47,622 nucleotides of DNA from Lachnospiraceae bacterium (GCA_017994075.1 JAGOLM010000004.1:1-47622); one strand, 5' to 3'; numbered from the stretch's first letter, positions 16,829 to 25,881 are shown. The notes: generated by a model not told the origin, from the sequence alone. Translations and numbers: made by a program.

Positions 16829-17842
16829 TTGGCAGATATATCTATACTTGGAGCAGGAAGCTGGGGAACAGCTCTTGCAGCATCCTTATTTAATAATGGG
16901 CATCATGTTATTCTATGGTCTTATAGAGAAGCTCAGGTTAATGAACTAAAAAAAACAAGAGAAAATAAATCAAAATTACCAGGGGTAATATTACCTGAAA
17001 ACCTTCAGTATACATCTGATATTGAAGAGGCTGTGACAGATAAGGATCTTATTGTCTTTGCTGTTCCTTCAAAGGCAACGAGAGAAACAGCATTAAAATT
17101 TAAGCCGTTTTTAAAATCTAATCAAAAGATTATTACAGTTACAAAAGGTATTGAAGAAGGCACTCTTATGAATCAGACTGAAATACTGCAGGATGTATTG
17201 GGAGAAGGAGTAAGAGTCGGAGTATTAAGTGGGCCAAGCCATGCAGAAGAGGTTGCACAGTCACTCCCTACCCTTGTTGTAGTTGGATCAAAAGATAAAG
17301 AGTTATGTGTTATGACTCAGGAATTTTTTATGAATGAAAATTTTAGAGTATATATAAGTCCTGATGTAACAGGCATTGAAATTGGAGCTTCTCTAAAAAA
17401 TGTTATTGCATTGGCAGCTGGAATGTCAGATGGTTTAGGATTCGGAGATAATGCCAAGGCAGCTCTTATTACAAGAGGTATCAAGGAGATCACAGCACTT
17501 TCTGTTGCAATGGGCGGAGAAAGTGAGACTCTAAACGGATTATCAGGAATCGGAGACTTGATCGTAACCTGCCAGAGCAGACATTCAAGAAACAGAAAAG
17601 CTGGAGAACTGATAGGCCAGGGAATGAGCGCAGATGAAGCAATGAAAAAAGTGGCCATGATTGTAGAAGGTGTCTATTCAGCCAAGGCCGCCAAAGCTCT
17701 GGGAGAAAAATACGGGGTTGAACTTCCGATCATTGAAGAGGTCAATGAGGTATTGTTTGAAGACAAGGATCCTAGAACGGAAGTGCTTAATCTTATGACC
17801 AGAGATAAAAAGAAAGAAATAGAGATTATGGGTTGGAAGTAA
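16829..17842 (+). CDS. gpsA: NAD(P)-dependent glycerol-3-phosphate dehydrogenase
   Basis: GpsA reduces dihydroxyacetone phosphate to sn-glycerol-3-phosphate for phospholipid synthesis. The 337-residue protein has the N-terminal Rossmann motif ILGAGSWGTALA, VFAVPSKATRE, and the catalytic-domain signature GASLKNVIALAAGMSDGLGFGDNAKAALITRG, followed by GDLIVTC. The frame stays open to 16769, but AAGGAGG at 16816-16822 places the start at the TTG at 16829, giving the family N terminus MADISILGAGSWG. The gene follows plsY by one base, which fits their consecutive roles. It is followed by about 100 bases without a clear terminator. Confidence 0.96.
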   Translation: MADISILGAGSWGTALAASLFNNGHHVILWSYREAQVNELKKTRENKSKLPGVILPENLQYTSDIEEAVTDKDLIVFAVPSKATRETALKFKPFLKSNQKIITVTKGIEEGTLMNQTEILQDVLGEGVRVGVLSGPSHAEEVAQSLPTLVVVGSKDKELCVMTQEFFMNENFRVYISPDVTGIEIGASLKNVIALAAGMSDGLGFGDNAKAALITRGIKEITALSVAMGGESETLNGLSGIGDLIVTCQSRHSRNRKAGELIGQGMSADEAMKKVAMIVEGVYSAKAAKALGEKYGVELPIIEEVNEVLFEDKDPRTEVLNLMTRDKKKEIEIMGWK

Positions 17843-17879
17843 TGTATTTACAGCATTTTTTGTTATATGTAAATTGTTC

Positions 17880-17908
17880 TTGTTTATGAGCTTAAAAAAA
17901 GGTATCAT
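17880..17908 (+). promoter_or_regulatory. Candidate promoter of the dUTPase gene
   Basis: TTGTTT (17880-17885), 17-base spacer, TATCAT (17903-17908). Just upstream is a 7-bp inverted repeat, ATTTACA (17846-17852) and TGTAAAT (17868-17874), with a 15-base T-rich loop after the gpsA stop. Confidence 0.5.
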
Positions 17909-17949
17909 AAAAAGAGAATGTTTGTTTAGGTTATTGATTTGGAGTTAAT

Positions 17950-18393
17950 GTGTCAGATAGAGAAAAAATACTAATAAAATATCATTCAGATAAGATTGAG
18001 AAACTTAGATATATAGATGGTAAATCGGATTGGGTAGACCTTCGTGTGGCAGAAGAAGTTTCACTTAAAAAGGGAGATTTTAAACTGATAGATCTTGGAA
18101 TATCCGTTAAACTTCCTGAAGGGTATGAGATGCTTGTGGTTGCCAGAAGCTCTACATTTAAAAATTTTGGATTGATTCAAACCAATGCTCTCGGTGTTGT
18201 TGATGAGAGTTACTGCGGTGATGATGATCGTATAATGATGCCTGTATGGGCAACAAAAGATGTGGATATTCATATTAATGACAGACTTTGTCAGTTTCGC
18301 ATATTGAAACATCAGCCTGCGCTGGAGTTTACAGAAACAGACAAACTCTCCGGAATATCAAGAGGCGGTTTTGGTTCCACCGGTATAAATTAA
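17950..18393 (+). CDS. dut: dUTP diphosphatase
   Basis: This is a trimeric dUTPase-family protein of 147 residues, hydrolysing dUTP to dUMP to keep uracil out of DNA. The five motifs are recognisable: DLRVAEEVSLKKGDFKLIDLGI, ARSST (motif 2), GVVDESYCGDD (motif 3, with the nucleotide-binding Asp), the motif 4 region NDRLCQFRIL, and RGGFGSTG (motif 5, P-loop-like). Motif 3 reads YCGDD rather than the usual YRGE, a mild departure. The start is GTG at 17950 behind GGAG; an ATG two bases earlier is out of frame. The next gene follows after 15 bases. Confidence 0.88.
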   Translation: MSDREKILIKYHSDKIEKLRYIDGKSDWVDLRVAEEVSLKKGDFKLIDLGISVKLPEGYEMLVVARSSTFKNFGLIQTNALGVVDESYCGDDDRIMMPVWATKDVDIHINDRLCQFRILKHQPALEFTETDKLSGISRGGFGSTGIN

Positions 18394-18408
18394 AAAAGGA
18401 GTATTGCC

Positions 18409-19065
18409 ATGGAAAAAAGCATTTCGGACAGATTGATGAAGTTTTATGCTAGAAACGACAAAAGTGTTACGATTAATGCGGCGCAGGGTCATTTTGCCAC
18501 AAGCCAATCTCATATCAATTATTATATTGATGTTACACGTATCAAGGTGCGTGTAAGTGAGGCAAGGGAAGCTGCAAAATTTCTAAGGGAACGAATGGTC
18601 AATAGGATAGAGTCTATTGATTCAATAGTTTGCCTGGATGAGACTCAGGTATTAGGTGCGTTCCTTGGTGAAGAAGTTGAAAAAGGTGGTTTCATAACAA
18701 ATAATGCTCATGAAACTGAATATGTGGTTTGCCCTGAGGAAAATAGTATTCATCAGTTTATGTTCAGGGAAAATAATAGACTCGCTATTTGCGGCAAAAA
18801 TGTAATTATCCTTGTGGATTCAATAAGTACAGGAACAACTGTAAAAAGAATGATTGAATGCATAAGATATTATGGTGGAAAGGTATGCGGTATTGCATCG
18901 ATTTTCAGCACAGTAGATGAAGTATACGGAGTTAAGGTATATACAATATTTGATGGAGAGGATCTTCCTGGCTATCAGGCTTATTCACCTACAGATTGTC
19001 CAATGTGCCAGAAAAAGATTCCTATTGAAGCAATGGTTAATGGGTACGGATACGCGAAACTTTGA
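18409..19065 (+). CDS. Orotate phosphoribosyltransferase-like protein
   Basis: This 218-residue type I phosphoribosyltransferase-fold protein has the PRPP loop VIILVDSISTGTTV (about residues 131-144), in the usual position after a hydrophobic strand. The first acidic residue is present but the second is Ser, unlike the standard DD or ED pair. The N-terminal half (SHINYYIDVTRIKVRVSEAREAAKFL) resembles the orotate phosphoribosyltransferase family. The C terminus holds a CPMC pair that could help bind a metal if further ligands are supplied. Pairing with a dUTPase suggests pyrimidine metabolism or salvage, but the substrate cannot be assigned from sequence. A near-consensus ribosome-binding site AAAAGGAG precedes the ATG. 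Confidence 0.7.
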   Translation: MEKSISDRLMKFYARNDKSVTINAAQGHFATSQSHINYYIDVTRIKVRVSEAREAAKFLRERMVNRIESIDSIVCLDETQVLGAFLGEEVEKGGFITNNAHETEYVVCPEENSIHQFMFRENNRLAICGKNVIILVDSISTGTTVKRMIECIRYYGGKVCGIASIFSTVDEVYGVKVYTIFDGEDLPGYQAYSPTDCPMCQKKIPIEAMVNGYGYAKL

Positions 19066-19101
19066 CTGGAATTAGATCATAAGAGGAAATAAAAAACATA
19101 T

Positions 19102-19133
19102 GCCTCTGTATTGGGTCTTACCGATACGGAGGC
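19102..19133 (+). repeat. Strong hairpin in the parE leader
   Basis: A 13-bp stem (19102-19114 with 19121-19133, two G-T pairs) and a 6-base loop GTCTTA lie 10 bases upstream of the parE GGAGG. No T-run follows, so it is not an intrinsic terminator. It could control translation or mRNA stability. Confidence 0.7.
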
Positions 19134-19153
19134 AATTTACTGCGGAGGAATAT

Positions 19154-21073
19154 ATGGCTAAGCAGATATATGATGAAAACAGCATATCGGTCCTTGAGGG
19201 ACTAGAAGCGGTGAGAAAAAGGCCGGGAATGTATATAGGTTCTACATCCAGAAAAGGTCTTAATCATCTTATCTATGAGATTGTAGATAATGCTGTTGAT
19301 GAACATTTGGCCGGTGAATGCGACACTATCATAGTAACGCTTTTGGCAGATGGTTCTTGTACTGTAAAGGATAATGGACGTGGTGTTCCTGTTGGAACCA
19401 ATAAATTTGGAATACCTGCAGAAAGAGTTGTTTTTACTACACTTCATGCAGGAGGCAAGTTTGATGATACAGCATATAAGACCAGTGGTGGTCTCCATGG
19501 TGTAGGATCTTCTGTTGTAAACGCTCTATCTACCCATATGGATGTTAGGATAAGCCGTGATGGTAAGACCTACCATGATTATTTTGAGAGAGGTATTGCT
19601 GCCTTAGATCTCGTAGACGGTGGACTTCCAGTTATTTGTAAGACCAAGGAAAGAGGAACAGAGATTAATTTTCTCCCCGATCCGGAAATTTTTGAAAAAA
19701 CAGTATTTAAAGAAGATGAAATAAAGAGTCGACTTCACGAAACTGCTTATCTGAATCCTGACCTTAAAATTATATATAGAGATAAAAGAGCGAAAGAACC
19801 TGAGGAGATAATCTTCCATGAACCTGAGGGAATAACCGGTTTTGTGAGAGATATCAATGGCAATTCTGAAGTGGTTTCACCTGTAATTTATTATAAAGGA
19901 ATTTCGGATGGAATAGAGATCGAAGTTGCTTTTCAATATATCAATGAGTTTCATGAAAATATCTTGGGGTTTTGTAATAATATATACAATGCAGAGGGAG
20001 GCACTCATCTAACAGGATTCAAGACTACATTTACAACGGTCATGAATAACTATGCAAGAGAGATAGGTGTTCTAAAGGATAAAGATCCTAATTTCACAGG
20101 AGCTGATCTTAGAAATGGGATGACGGCTGTTGTATCCATTAAACATCCAGACCCCAGATTTGAGGGACAGACCAAGACAAAACTAGATAATCCTGATGCG
20201 GCCAAGGCATGTGGCAAGGTTACAAATGATGAGATACAGCTATACTTTGACAGAAATGTAGATGTTTTAAAAAGTGTTCTTTCCTGTGCTGAAAAAGCAG
20301 CAAGAATCAGAAAAACAGAGGAAAGAGCAAAAACAAATCTACTGATAAAACAGAAATTTTCATTTGACTCAAATGGTAAATTGGCAAACTGTGAAAGCAG
20401 GGATGCCAAAAAATGTGAGGTATTTATTGTTGAGGGAGATTCTGCCGGTGGTTCAGCTAAAACGGCCAGAAACAGAATGTATCAGGCTATTTTACCTATC
20501 AGAGGTAAGATTCTTAATGTAGAAAAGGCCAGTATAGATAAAATCTTAAAGAATGCTGAGATCAAGACTATGATCAATGCTTTTGGATGTGGTTTTTCCG
20601 AAGGATATGGTAACGATTTTGATATAACAAAGCTAAGATACGATAAAATCGTTATTATGACAGATGCAGATGTGGATGGTGCTCATATATCAACACTTCT
20701 TCTTACTCTTTTTTATAGATTTATGCCTGAGCTTATTTATGAAGGTCATGTCTATATTGCAATGCCACCTCTTTATAAGGTTATGCCTAAAAAGGGAGAG
20801 GGAGAGTATCTATATGATGATGCTGCGCTTGAAAAATACAGAAGAACCCATAAGGGAGATTTTACGCTACAGCGTTATAAAGGTCTTGGAGAGATGGATG
20901 CTGTCCAGCTCTGGGAAACAACGCTTAATCCTGATAGCAGAGTCATGAAACAGATCGGTATAGAGGACGGAAGAATGGCCTCTGATGTAACAGAGATGCT
21001 TATGGGCAACGATGTAGGTCCTAGAAAGGACTTTATTCATGACCATGCATCAGATGCTGAAATAGATATTTGA
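19154..21073 (+). CDS. parE: Type IIA topoisomerase subunit B (ParE-like)
   Basis: This is the ATPase subunit of a type II topoisomerase, 639 residues. It has the GHKL ATPase domain (EIVDNAVDEHLAG, DNGRGVPVG, TSGGLHGVGSSVVNALS), the transducer domain, and the TOPRIM domain with EGDSAGGSAK and DADVDGAHI. The N-terminal YKTSGGLHGVG is closer to ParE than to GyrB (YKVSGG), and the gene lies with its partner away from recF or any origin genes. Topoisomerase IV is therefore preferred, with gyrase B as the alternative. The frame extends to an ATG at 19100, but GGAGG at 19144-19148 and the family N terminus place the start at 19154. Confidence 0.85.
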   Translation: MAKQIYDENSISVLEGLEAVRKRPGMYIGSTSRKGLNHLIYEIVDNAVDEHLAGECDTIIVTLLADGSCTVKDNGRGVPVGTNKFGIPAERVVFTTLHAGGKFDDTAYKTSGGLHGVGSSVVNALSTHMDVRISRDGKTYHDYFERGIAALDLVDGGLPVICKTKERGTEINFLPDPEIFEKTVFKEDEIKSRLHETAYLNPDLKIIYRDKRAKEPEEIIFHEPEGITGFVRDINGNSEVVSPVIYYKGISDGIEIEVAFQYINEFHENILGFCNNIYNAEGGTHLTGFKTTFTTVMNNYAREIGVLKDKDPNFTGADLRNGMTAVVSIKHPDPRFEGQTKTKLDNPDAAKACGKVTNDEIQLYFDRNVDVLKSVLSCAEKAARIRKTEERAKTNLLIKQKFSFDSNGKLANCESRDAKKCEVFIVEGDSAGGSAKTARNRMYQAILPIRGKILNVEKASIDKILKNAEIKTMINAFGCGFSEGYGNDFDITKLRYDKIVIMTDADVDGAHISTLLLTLFYRFMPELIYEGHVYIAMPPLYKVMPKKGEGEYLYDDAALEKYRRTHKGDFTLQRYKGLGEMDAVQLWETTLNPDSRVMKQIGIEDGRMASDVTEMLMGNDVGPRKDFIHDHASDAEIDI

Positions 21074-21141
21074 TGTAATAAATAGTAGTTGCAAAATAGA
21101 TTTAATTAATAATAGAAACAATGGAAAGCAGGTATTCATAA

Positions 21142-23379
21142 ATGGCTACTCCTGAGAGAATAGTATTTTCAGAGTATTCTGAGGAAATGCAGAAATCATA
21201 TATAGACTATGCGATGAGTGTTATTGTTCAAAGAGCTCTTCCTGACGTAAGGGATGGTCTAAAACCCGTCCAGAGACGTACATTATATGACATGTATGAG
21301 CTTGGTATCAAATCTGACAAGCCATATAGAAAGTCTGCCCGTATTGTAGGTGATACCATGGGTAAATATCATCCCCATGGCGATAGTTCTATTTATGAAT
21401 CACTTGTTGTTATGGCTCAGGATTTCAAAAAAGAGCTTCCGCTGGTTGATGGACATGGCAACTTTGGCTCAATAGAGGGCGATGGAGCTGCCGCAATGCG
21501 TTATACGGAGGCTCGTCTTCAGAAAATCACTGAAGAAGCTTATCTTGGTGACCTTGATAAAGAAGTTGTCAATTTTGTATCTAATTTTGATGAGACTGAA
21601 ACGGAACCTGAAGTACTTCCTGTCAGAATACCTAACCTTCTTGTAAACGGAGCTGAAGGTATTGCAGTTGGAATGGCTACAAGTATACCACCTCATAATC
21701 TATCAGAGGTTATAGATGGTGTGATTGAATACATGAAGAATCCTGATATTAATACAGATGATATGATGAAAATCATTTCAGGCCCTGATTTCCCAACAGG
21801 GGGAATCGTTGCCAACAAGGATGAGCTTCTAAGCATTTATTCTACCGGCGAGGGCAAGATCCGAATAAGAGGCAGAGTTCAGATTGAAAAAGGTAAAAAT
21901 GGCAGAACCAATATTGTTGTAACTGAGATACCATACACAATGATAGGTGCAAATATTGGAAAATTTCTGAATGATGTGTATGACCTAACCGAAAGTCATC
22001 AGACCAATGATATAACTGACATTTCGAATATGTCATCCAAAGAGGGAATACGAATTGTAATTGAACTTAAAAAAGGTGCTGATGTAGAAAATGTCAAGAA
22101 TCTTCTATATAAGAAAACCAGGCTCGAGGACACATTCGGTGTAAATATGCTTTCAGTTGTTGATGGTAGACCTGAGACAATGGGAATCGTTCCGATAATA
22201 AGGCATAGTGTTGATTTTCAGTATGAACTTGTAACAAAAAAATATACATATCTCTTAAGAAAAGAAAGAGATAAAAAGGAAATACAGGAAGGTCTTATAA
22301 AGGCCTGTGATGTAATCGATCTGATTATTGAGATCCTAAGAGGAAGCAAGGATCGAAAGATGGCGAAGGAATGCCTTACCAAGGGCATAATCGATAATGT
22401 TAAGTTTAAAAGTGAACAGTCTAAAAAAGATGCTCAGTACCTGCTTTTTACAGATAGACAGGCTGATGCAATTCTTGAGATGCATTTATATAAACTAATT
22501 GGTTTGGAAATAGATGCGCTTCGTGGTGATTATATGAAAACCATGAAGAACATTCAGAATTACTCAGAGATTCTTGAGAATCGTGGCTCAATGGCTAAGG
22601 TTATTATCAAGGATCTAAAGGCATATAAAGAAGAATTTGGAAGAGAAAGAAGGACAGAAATCTGTAATCTTGAAGAGGTTATCGTTGAAGAGAAGCCGAT
22701 TGAAGAAGAGGATGTTGTGATTCTGCTCGATAGATTTGCTTATGTAAAAGTAATAGATGTTCCTACCTATGAGAGAAATAAAGAAGCCGCTGATGCAGAA
22801 TCAAAGAATGTTATTTTCTGTAAGAATATAGACAGACTGGCGATTTTTACTGACAAGGGTAATGAATATATTGTCAAGGTTCTCGATATTCCCCAGAGAA
22901 AGTTCAGAGAAAAGGGCTTACCGCTTGATAATATCAGTAATTTTGATTCGGCATCTGAGCATATCTTGCTGATCGAAACTATTAATGAGTTAAAGGGTAA
23001 AAAAGTATTTTTTGGAACCAAAGATAATTTGATCAAGATGGTAGATGGAGAGCTCTTTGATGTAACACGTAAGACATCCCAGGCTACGAAATTAGGAGAT
23101 AATGATGAAGTGATTATCGTTCAGATCATTAATCCTGATGATACAGTTGCAGTATATTCAGAAAATGGATATTTCCTTAGATTCCAGGCTGCTGATGTGC
23201 CGGAAAAGAAAAAAGCAGCTCTTGGTGTACGTGGAATGAATACCAAAACTGGAGAGGATATTGTTGGAATTGCAATTCTTAAGCCGGGGGATGAAAAAGC
23301 TGTTAAAGTAGGTAAGAATGAAGTCCACTTAGAGCGACTCCATATTGCTGCAAGAAATCAAAGAGGAACTAAACGCTAA
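21142..23379 (+). CDS. parC: Type IIA topoisomerase subunit A (ParC-like)
   Basis: This is the DNA-cleaving subunit, 745 residues. The catalytic Tyr121 lies in [11 protein letters not shown]. The quinolone region [10 protein letters not shown] carries the sensitive-type Ser82 and Glu86. The C-terminal beta-pinwheel (about 500-740) is short and has no GyrA box (QRRGGKG type); the equivalent stretch reads [16 protein letters not shown] GyrA box is needed for supercoiling, so relaxation and decatenation activity is expected, that is topoisomerase IV. Many annotations would still call it gyrase A. It pairs with the subunit B gene 68 bases upstream. Its stop codon lies within a convergent terminator. 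Confidence 0.85.
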   Translation: MATPERIVFSEYSEEMQKSYIDYAMSVIVQRALPDVRDGLKPVQRRTLYDMYELGIKSDKPYRKSARIVGDTMGKYHPHGDSSIYESLVVMAQDFKKELPLVDGHGNFGSIEGDGAAAMRYTEARLQKITEEAYLGDLDKEVVNFVSNFDETETEPEVLPVRIPNLLVNGAEGIAVGMATSIPPHNLSEVIDGVIEYMKNPDINTDDMMKIISGPDFPTGGIVANKDELLSIYSTGEGKIRIRGRVQIEKGKNGRTNIVVTEIPYTMIGANIGKFLNDVYDLTESHQTNDITDISNMSSKEGIRIVIELKKGADVENVKNLLYKKTRLEDTFGVNMLSVVDGRPETMGIVPIIRHSVDFQYELVTKKYTYLLRKERDKKEIQEGLIKACDVIDLIIEILRGSKDRKMAKECLTKGIIDNVKFKSEQSKKDAQYLLFTDRQADAILEMHLYKLIGLEIDALRGDYMKTMKNIQNYSEILENRGSMAKVIIKDLKAYKEEFGRERRTEICNLEEVIVEEKPIEEEDVVILLDRFAYVKVIDVPTYERNKEAADAESKNVIFCKNIDRLAIFTDKGNEYIVKVLDIPQRKFREKGLPLDNISNFDSASEHILLIETINELKGKKVFFGTKDNLIKMVDGELFDVTRKTSQATKLGDNDEVIIVQIINPDDTVAVYSENGYFLRFQAADVPEKKKAALGVRGMNTKTGEDIVGIAILKPGDEKAVKVGKNEVHLERLHIAARNQRGTKR

Positions 23380-23404
23380 AAGTAATCATAATTACGGCGT
23401 TTTA
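23371..23404. terminator. Shared bidirectional terminator overlapping two stop codons
   Basis: AAACGC (23371-23376) pairs with GCGTTT across the junction (23398-23403), and GTAAT / ATTAC pair inside around a CATA loop. T-runs occur on both strands. It spans the stop codon of the plus-strand topoisomerase gene (23377-23379) and that of the minus-strand protease gene (23402-23404), so two converging genes share it. Confidence 0.6.
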
Positions 23405-24058
23405 TAGCAAGCTGACTATTAGAACGAATAGATTTAATATCGAATGAGATAAAATCGCAGTCCAAAGTTTTTTTGTCTTAATAAAAGTGTACCCAAGTGG
23501 TATACCTACTAAAAATGCATATGTGAACTGAACGATATTAGCATGCATTATGCCAAAAAGAAGAGCAGATATAATTACGGCGATTTTTTCTCCATACATG
23601 ATATTTAATTGTCCGGCAATAATTCCGCGATAAAGAGTTTCTTCTAATATTGGTACGATTATTACGGTAGTCAGTATTTTTAGTAACATGCTTCCGTCAT
23701 TCAATGTATCTTTTGCATTTTTGTATGTAGTAGAATCTGCCATAAATGGAAGTTTTGTAATCAGTATATTTAGAATGATCCCAATAACTACAGTTATTAA
23801 AATAAGAGACAGATCTCTAATAGCATCTTGTTTAGAAAAAATGTTGTCAGCCTTAATGGTTGGCACTTTTTTATATATTACAATTATAAAGGGAAACGTT
23901 ATGATTGCTGCGAAAAAAAGTGGTAATAAATCTCCGACATTTTGGGGCAAGAGCAATCCAAATATTCCATCGGATACCTGATATATTATTGCATAGATCA
24001 AAAGTGGATATAAAATCTGAAATAGTCTGTTTAAATGTATTTTTCTTTTGTTGTTCAA
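23402..24058 (-). CDS. CPBP family intramembrane metalloprotease
   Basis: This 218-residue multi-pass membrane protein belongs to the CPBP (CAAX protease and bacteriocin-processing) family. Motif 1 is EETLYRGIIAG (the EExxxR glutamates). Motif 2 is FGIMHANIVQF and motif 3 is ILSHSILNL, supplying the conserved histidines. Six or so hydrophobic segments are visible. Members act in processing or immunity to peptides, but the substrate here is unknown. The start appears to be a TTG behind AGGAG (position good to about one base). It lies 21 bases downstream of the Mbeg1-like gene on the same strand, so the two are probably co-transcribed. Confidence 0.88.
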   Translation of the reverse strand: MNNKRKIHLNRLFQILYPLLIYAIIYQVSDGIFGLLLPQNVGDLLPLFFAAIITFPFIIVIYKKVPTIKADNIFSKQDAIRDLSLILITVVIGIILNILITKLPFMADSTTYKNAKDTLNDGSMLLKILTTVIIVPILEETLYRGIIAGQLNIMYGEKIAVIISALLFGIMHANIVQFTYAFLVGIPLGYTFIKTKKLWTAILSHSILNLFVLIVSLL

Positions 24059-24079
24059 TTTATTACTCCTTAATAATAT

Positions 24080-25186
24080 TTAGAATGGCAGAGAAAAGTT
24101 CTCGGTAAGAGCTTCTTTCCAACTTTTAGCGAGCTTTGACAAAATGTCAAAAAAGAGAGTCTGTTTGTTTTTAGGAAGATCCTTTAGATGTTTTCCAATT
24201 GCCATAATTATTTTTCCACTATCGGGTATAGAACTAGCTGAAGATCCGGCCTCCTCTGCCATTGAATTAAAAACTATGCTTACAAACTGTTCTCGATCTT
24301 CATCAGATACACCTTTTAGCCATTCATTTAATGTTCCATTGAAAACTTTTGACCATACACCAGGTTCTTGAAGAGTTTCAAAATTATTACCTATGAGTTG
24401 CCATGAAAAGACATCATGTTGCATCATTCCGTTGGCGGAACTTCGAACAATCTTGTGATTGTATTCATTTCCAAGGATCATACCGACCATTGATTGTTCA
24501 GGAATAATTGAAATAATCTTGTCTAAAATACCAATATATTTAGGACTGCTCAGAATTTCCTCTCTAAAACCCGGCCCATCATTAGAATATATATTGATCA
24601 GCTTATCACGTACAGAGCTATTTGAAAATGCAGCACCATATACAGAAAAATTTCCACCTTTTGAATGTCCGCCGACTCGTATTGCTTTAAAATTCACAGC
24701 AATTTTATTGATATAATCCACAGCCATTATTTGACCGGAAGTCTGATTCTTAAAACTCATATTAAAATCTTCCTGCCAACCGACAATGGTTTGATCAGTA
24801 CCTCTAAAAGCAATATATGCTGAATGATCAGGCAGAATAAATGTCATTGCTGAAAATTGAACTTCTGATTCAGGAATTATCTCATTAATATAATTGGTAA
24901 TACGAATTTTACCGAATCTCTTTGTGTTTGAAGCCTTTTTTAATAGAAAGGCAGATCGTAAAAAATGCTTTTCTTCTTCCGGAATATTTTCAATAGGATT
25001 TTTTTTAAAGTATAATGCTGCTGCCTTTGAAAGAGAAATAGATTCATTATCTGTCAATGAATTACATATCTCATCAAGAGGTGTATATGTAATTGCGGAT
25101 AGAACAAGATTGTCAATATCATTAAATGGAGACATTGTAAAACTAATGTCGTCTCGCCAATCGAGATAATCTATGATATTTGCCAT
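24080..25186 (-). CDS. Mbeg1-like (DUF2974) alpha/beta hydrolase
   Basis: This 368-residue cytosolic protein belongs to the Mbeg1-like/DUF2974 group. It has a lipase-type core with ILPDHSAYIAFRGTD, a nucleophile elbow GGHSKGG (Ser about residue 195) and NIYSNDGPGF containing a candidate catalytic Asp. The N-terminal MANIIDYLDWRDDISF is typical of these proteins in clostridia. The substrate is not known. The start ATG at 25186 has AGGAG upstream. It is transcribed divergently from groESL across a 410-base gap and followed by the CPBP protease gene, which suggests a linked membrane or lipid function (inference). Confidence 0.85.
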   Translation of the reverse strand: MANIIDYLDWRDDISFTMSPFNDIDNLVLSAITYTPLDEICNSLTDNESISLSKAAALYFKKNPIENIPEEEKHFLRSAFLLKKASNTKRFGKIRITNYINEIIPESEVQFSAMTFILPDHSAYIAFRGTDQTIVGWQEDFNMSFKNQTSGQIMAVDYINKIAVNFKAIRVGGHSKGGNFSVYGAAFSNSSVRDKLINIYSNDGPGFREEILSSPKYIGILDKIISIIPEQSMVGMILGNEYNHKIVRSSANGMMQHDVFSWQLIGNNFETLQEPGVWSKVFNGTLNEWLKGVSDEDREQFVSIVFNSMAEEAGSSASSIPDSGKIIMAIGKHLKDLPKNKQTLFFDILSKLAKSWKEALTENFSLPF

Positions 25187-25477
25187 ATTTTCTCCTATGC
25201 TTTATCTTTTTCGCTTATTTGATCTATTACCCTTTGTTTAGGCTTTTAATTCTAGCTTTTATTTATATAGAAAGTATGTTATTAACATATCTTTTATAAT
25301 ATCTTAATTTTATAAAATTATAAAGACTAAACCATGAACTGTTACATATAATACGATTTTTTAATATAAAAAAACAAAAGCATTCATATATATTTTTAAG
25401 CGAGAGGAAAAGCTAGTAAAAGAGAGCAAAAACAAGATAAATTTAAATACATGCAGAATATTGCCTGATCGCATTAC
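25187..25477. other. AT-rich divergent intergenic region with two palindromes
   Basis: This is the longest gene-free stretch in the window (410 bases up to groES). The part nearest the hydrolase gene carries its AGGAG ribosome-binding site on the minus strand; I could not place its promoter with confidence. Two AT-rich palindromes are present: a 15-base one (TATGTTA-T-TAACATA, 25275-25289) and a 16-base perfect one (TAATTTTATAAAATTA, 25305-25320). No coding potential was seen on either strand. Confidence 0.5.
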
Positions 25478-25506
25478 TTGCAACTTTAATCTAATAAAAT
25501 TATTAT
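25478..25506 (+). promoter_or_regulatory. groESL promoter
   Basis: TTGCAA (25478-25483), 17-base spacer, TATTAT (25501-25506). The predicted start near 25513 lies just upstream of the CIRCE element, the classic arrangement for HrcA control. Confidence 0.75.
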
Positions 25507-25518
25507 TATCAACAGTGA

Positions 25519-25545
25519 TTAGCACTCCAAGAAAATGAGTGCTAA
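25519..25545. promoter_or_regulatory. CIRCE operator (HrcA binding site)
   Basis: This is a perfect CIRCE: TTAGCACTC (25519-25527), a 9-base spacer, GAGTGCTAA (25537-25545). HrcA binds this inverted repeat and represses groESL until heat shock. hrcA itself is not in this window. Confidence 0.97.
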
Positions 25546-25596
25546 TAATCTCTTGAAATTATATTTCATAGAATTAACTTAAAAGGAGGCATTTTT

Positions 25597-25881
25597 ATGA
25601 AGTTAGTACCATTGTCAGACAGAGTCGTTCTGCAGCAGTGCGAAGCTGAAGAGACAACAAAATCAGGAATCATTCTCGCATCAGCATCTCAGGAAAAACC
25701 ACAGGAAGCAATTGTTGTTGCTGTAGGTCCTGGCGGAATCGTTGATGGAAAAGAAGTCGAGATGCAGGTTAAAGCAGGCCAGAAGGTCATCTATTCCAAG
25801 TATTCAGGAACAGAGGTCAAACTTGAGGGCGAAGATTATATCATCGTTCGTCAGAATGATATTCTCGCAGTTGTTGAGTAA
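25597..25881 (+). CDS. groS: Co-chaperonin GroES
   Basis: This is the 94-residue Hsp10 lid of the GroEL chamber. It shows the N terminus MKLVPLSDRVVLQQ, the mobile loop region (CEAEETTKSGIILASAS), the signature VVAVGPGG and the C-terminal YSKYSGTEVKLEGEDYIIVRQNDILAVVE. An AAAAGGAGG ribosome-binding site precedes the ATG. It is the first gene of a two-gene operon with groEL, 44 bases downstream, under the CIRCE-controlled promoter. Confidence 0.98.
   Translation: MKLVPLSDRVVLQQCEAEETTKSGIILASASQEKPQEAIVVAVGPGGIVDGKEVEMQVKAGQKVIYSKYSGTEVKLEGEDYIIVRQNDILAVVE

Noticed and set aside
17846..17874. Terminator after gpsA
   Set aside because: The 7-bp AT-rich stem with a 15-base loop is weak and has no T-run after it; it is only noted as an inverted repeat.
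19100..19153. Extended N terminus of the ParE-like protein from an ATG at 19100
   Set aside because: The extra 18 residues run through the leader hairpin, do not resemble the family, and a good GGAGG serves the ATG at 19154 instead.
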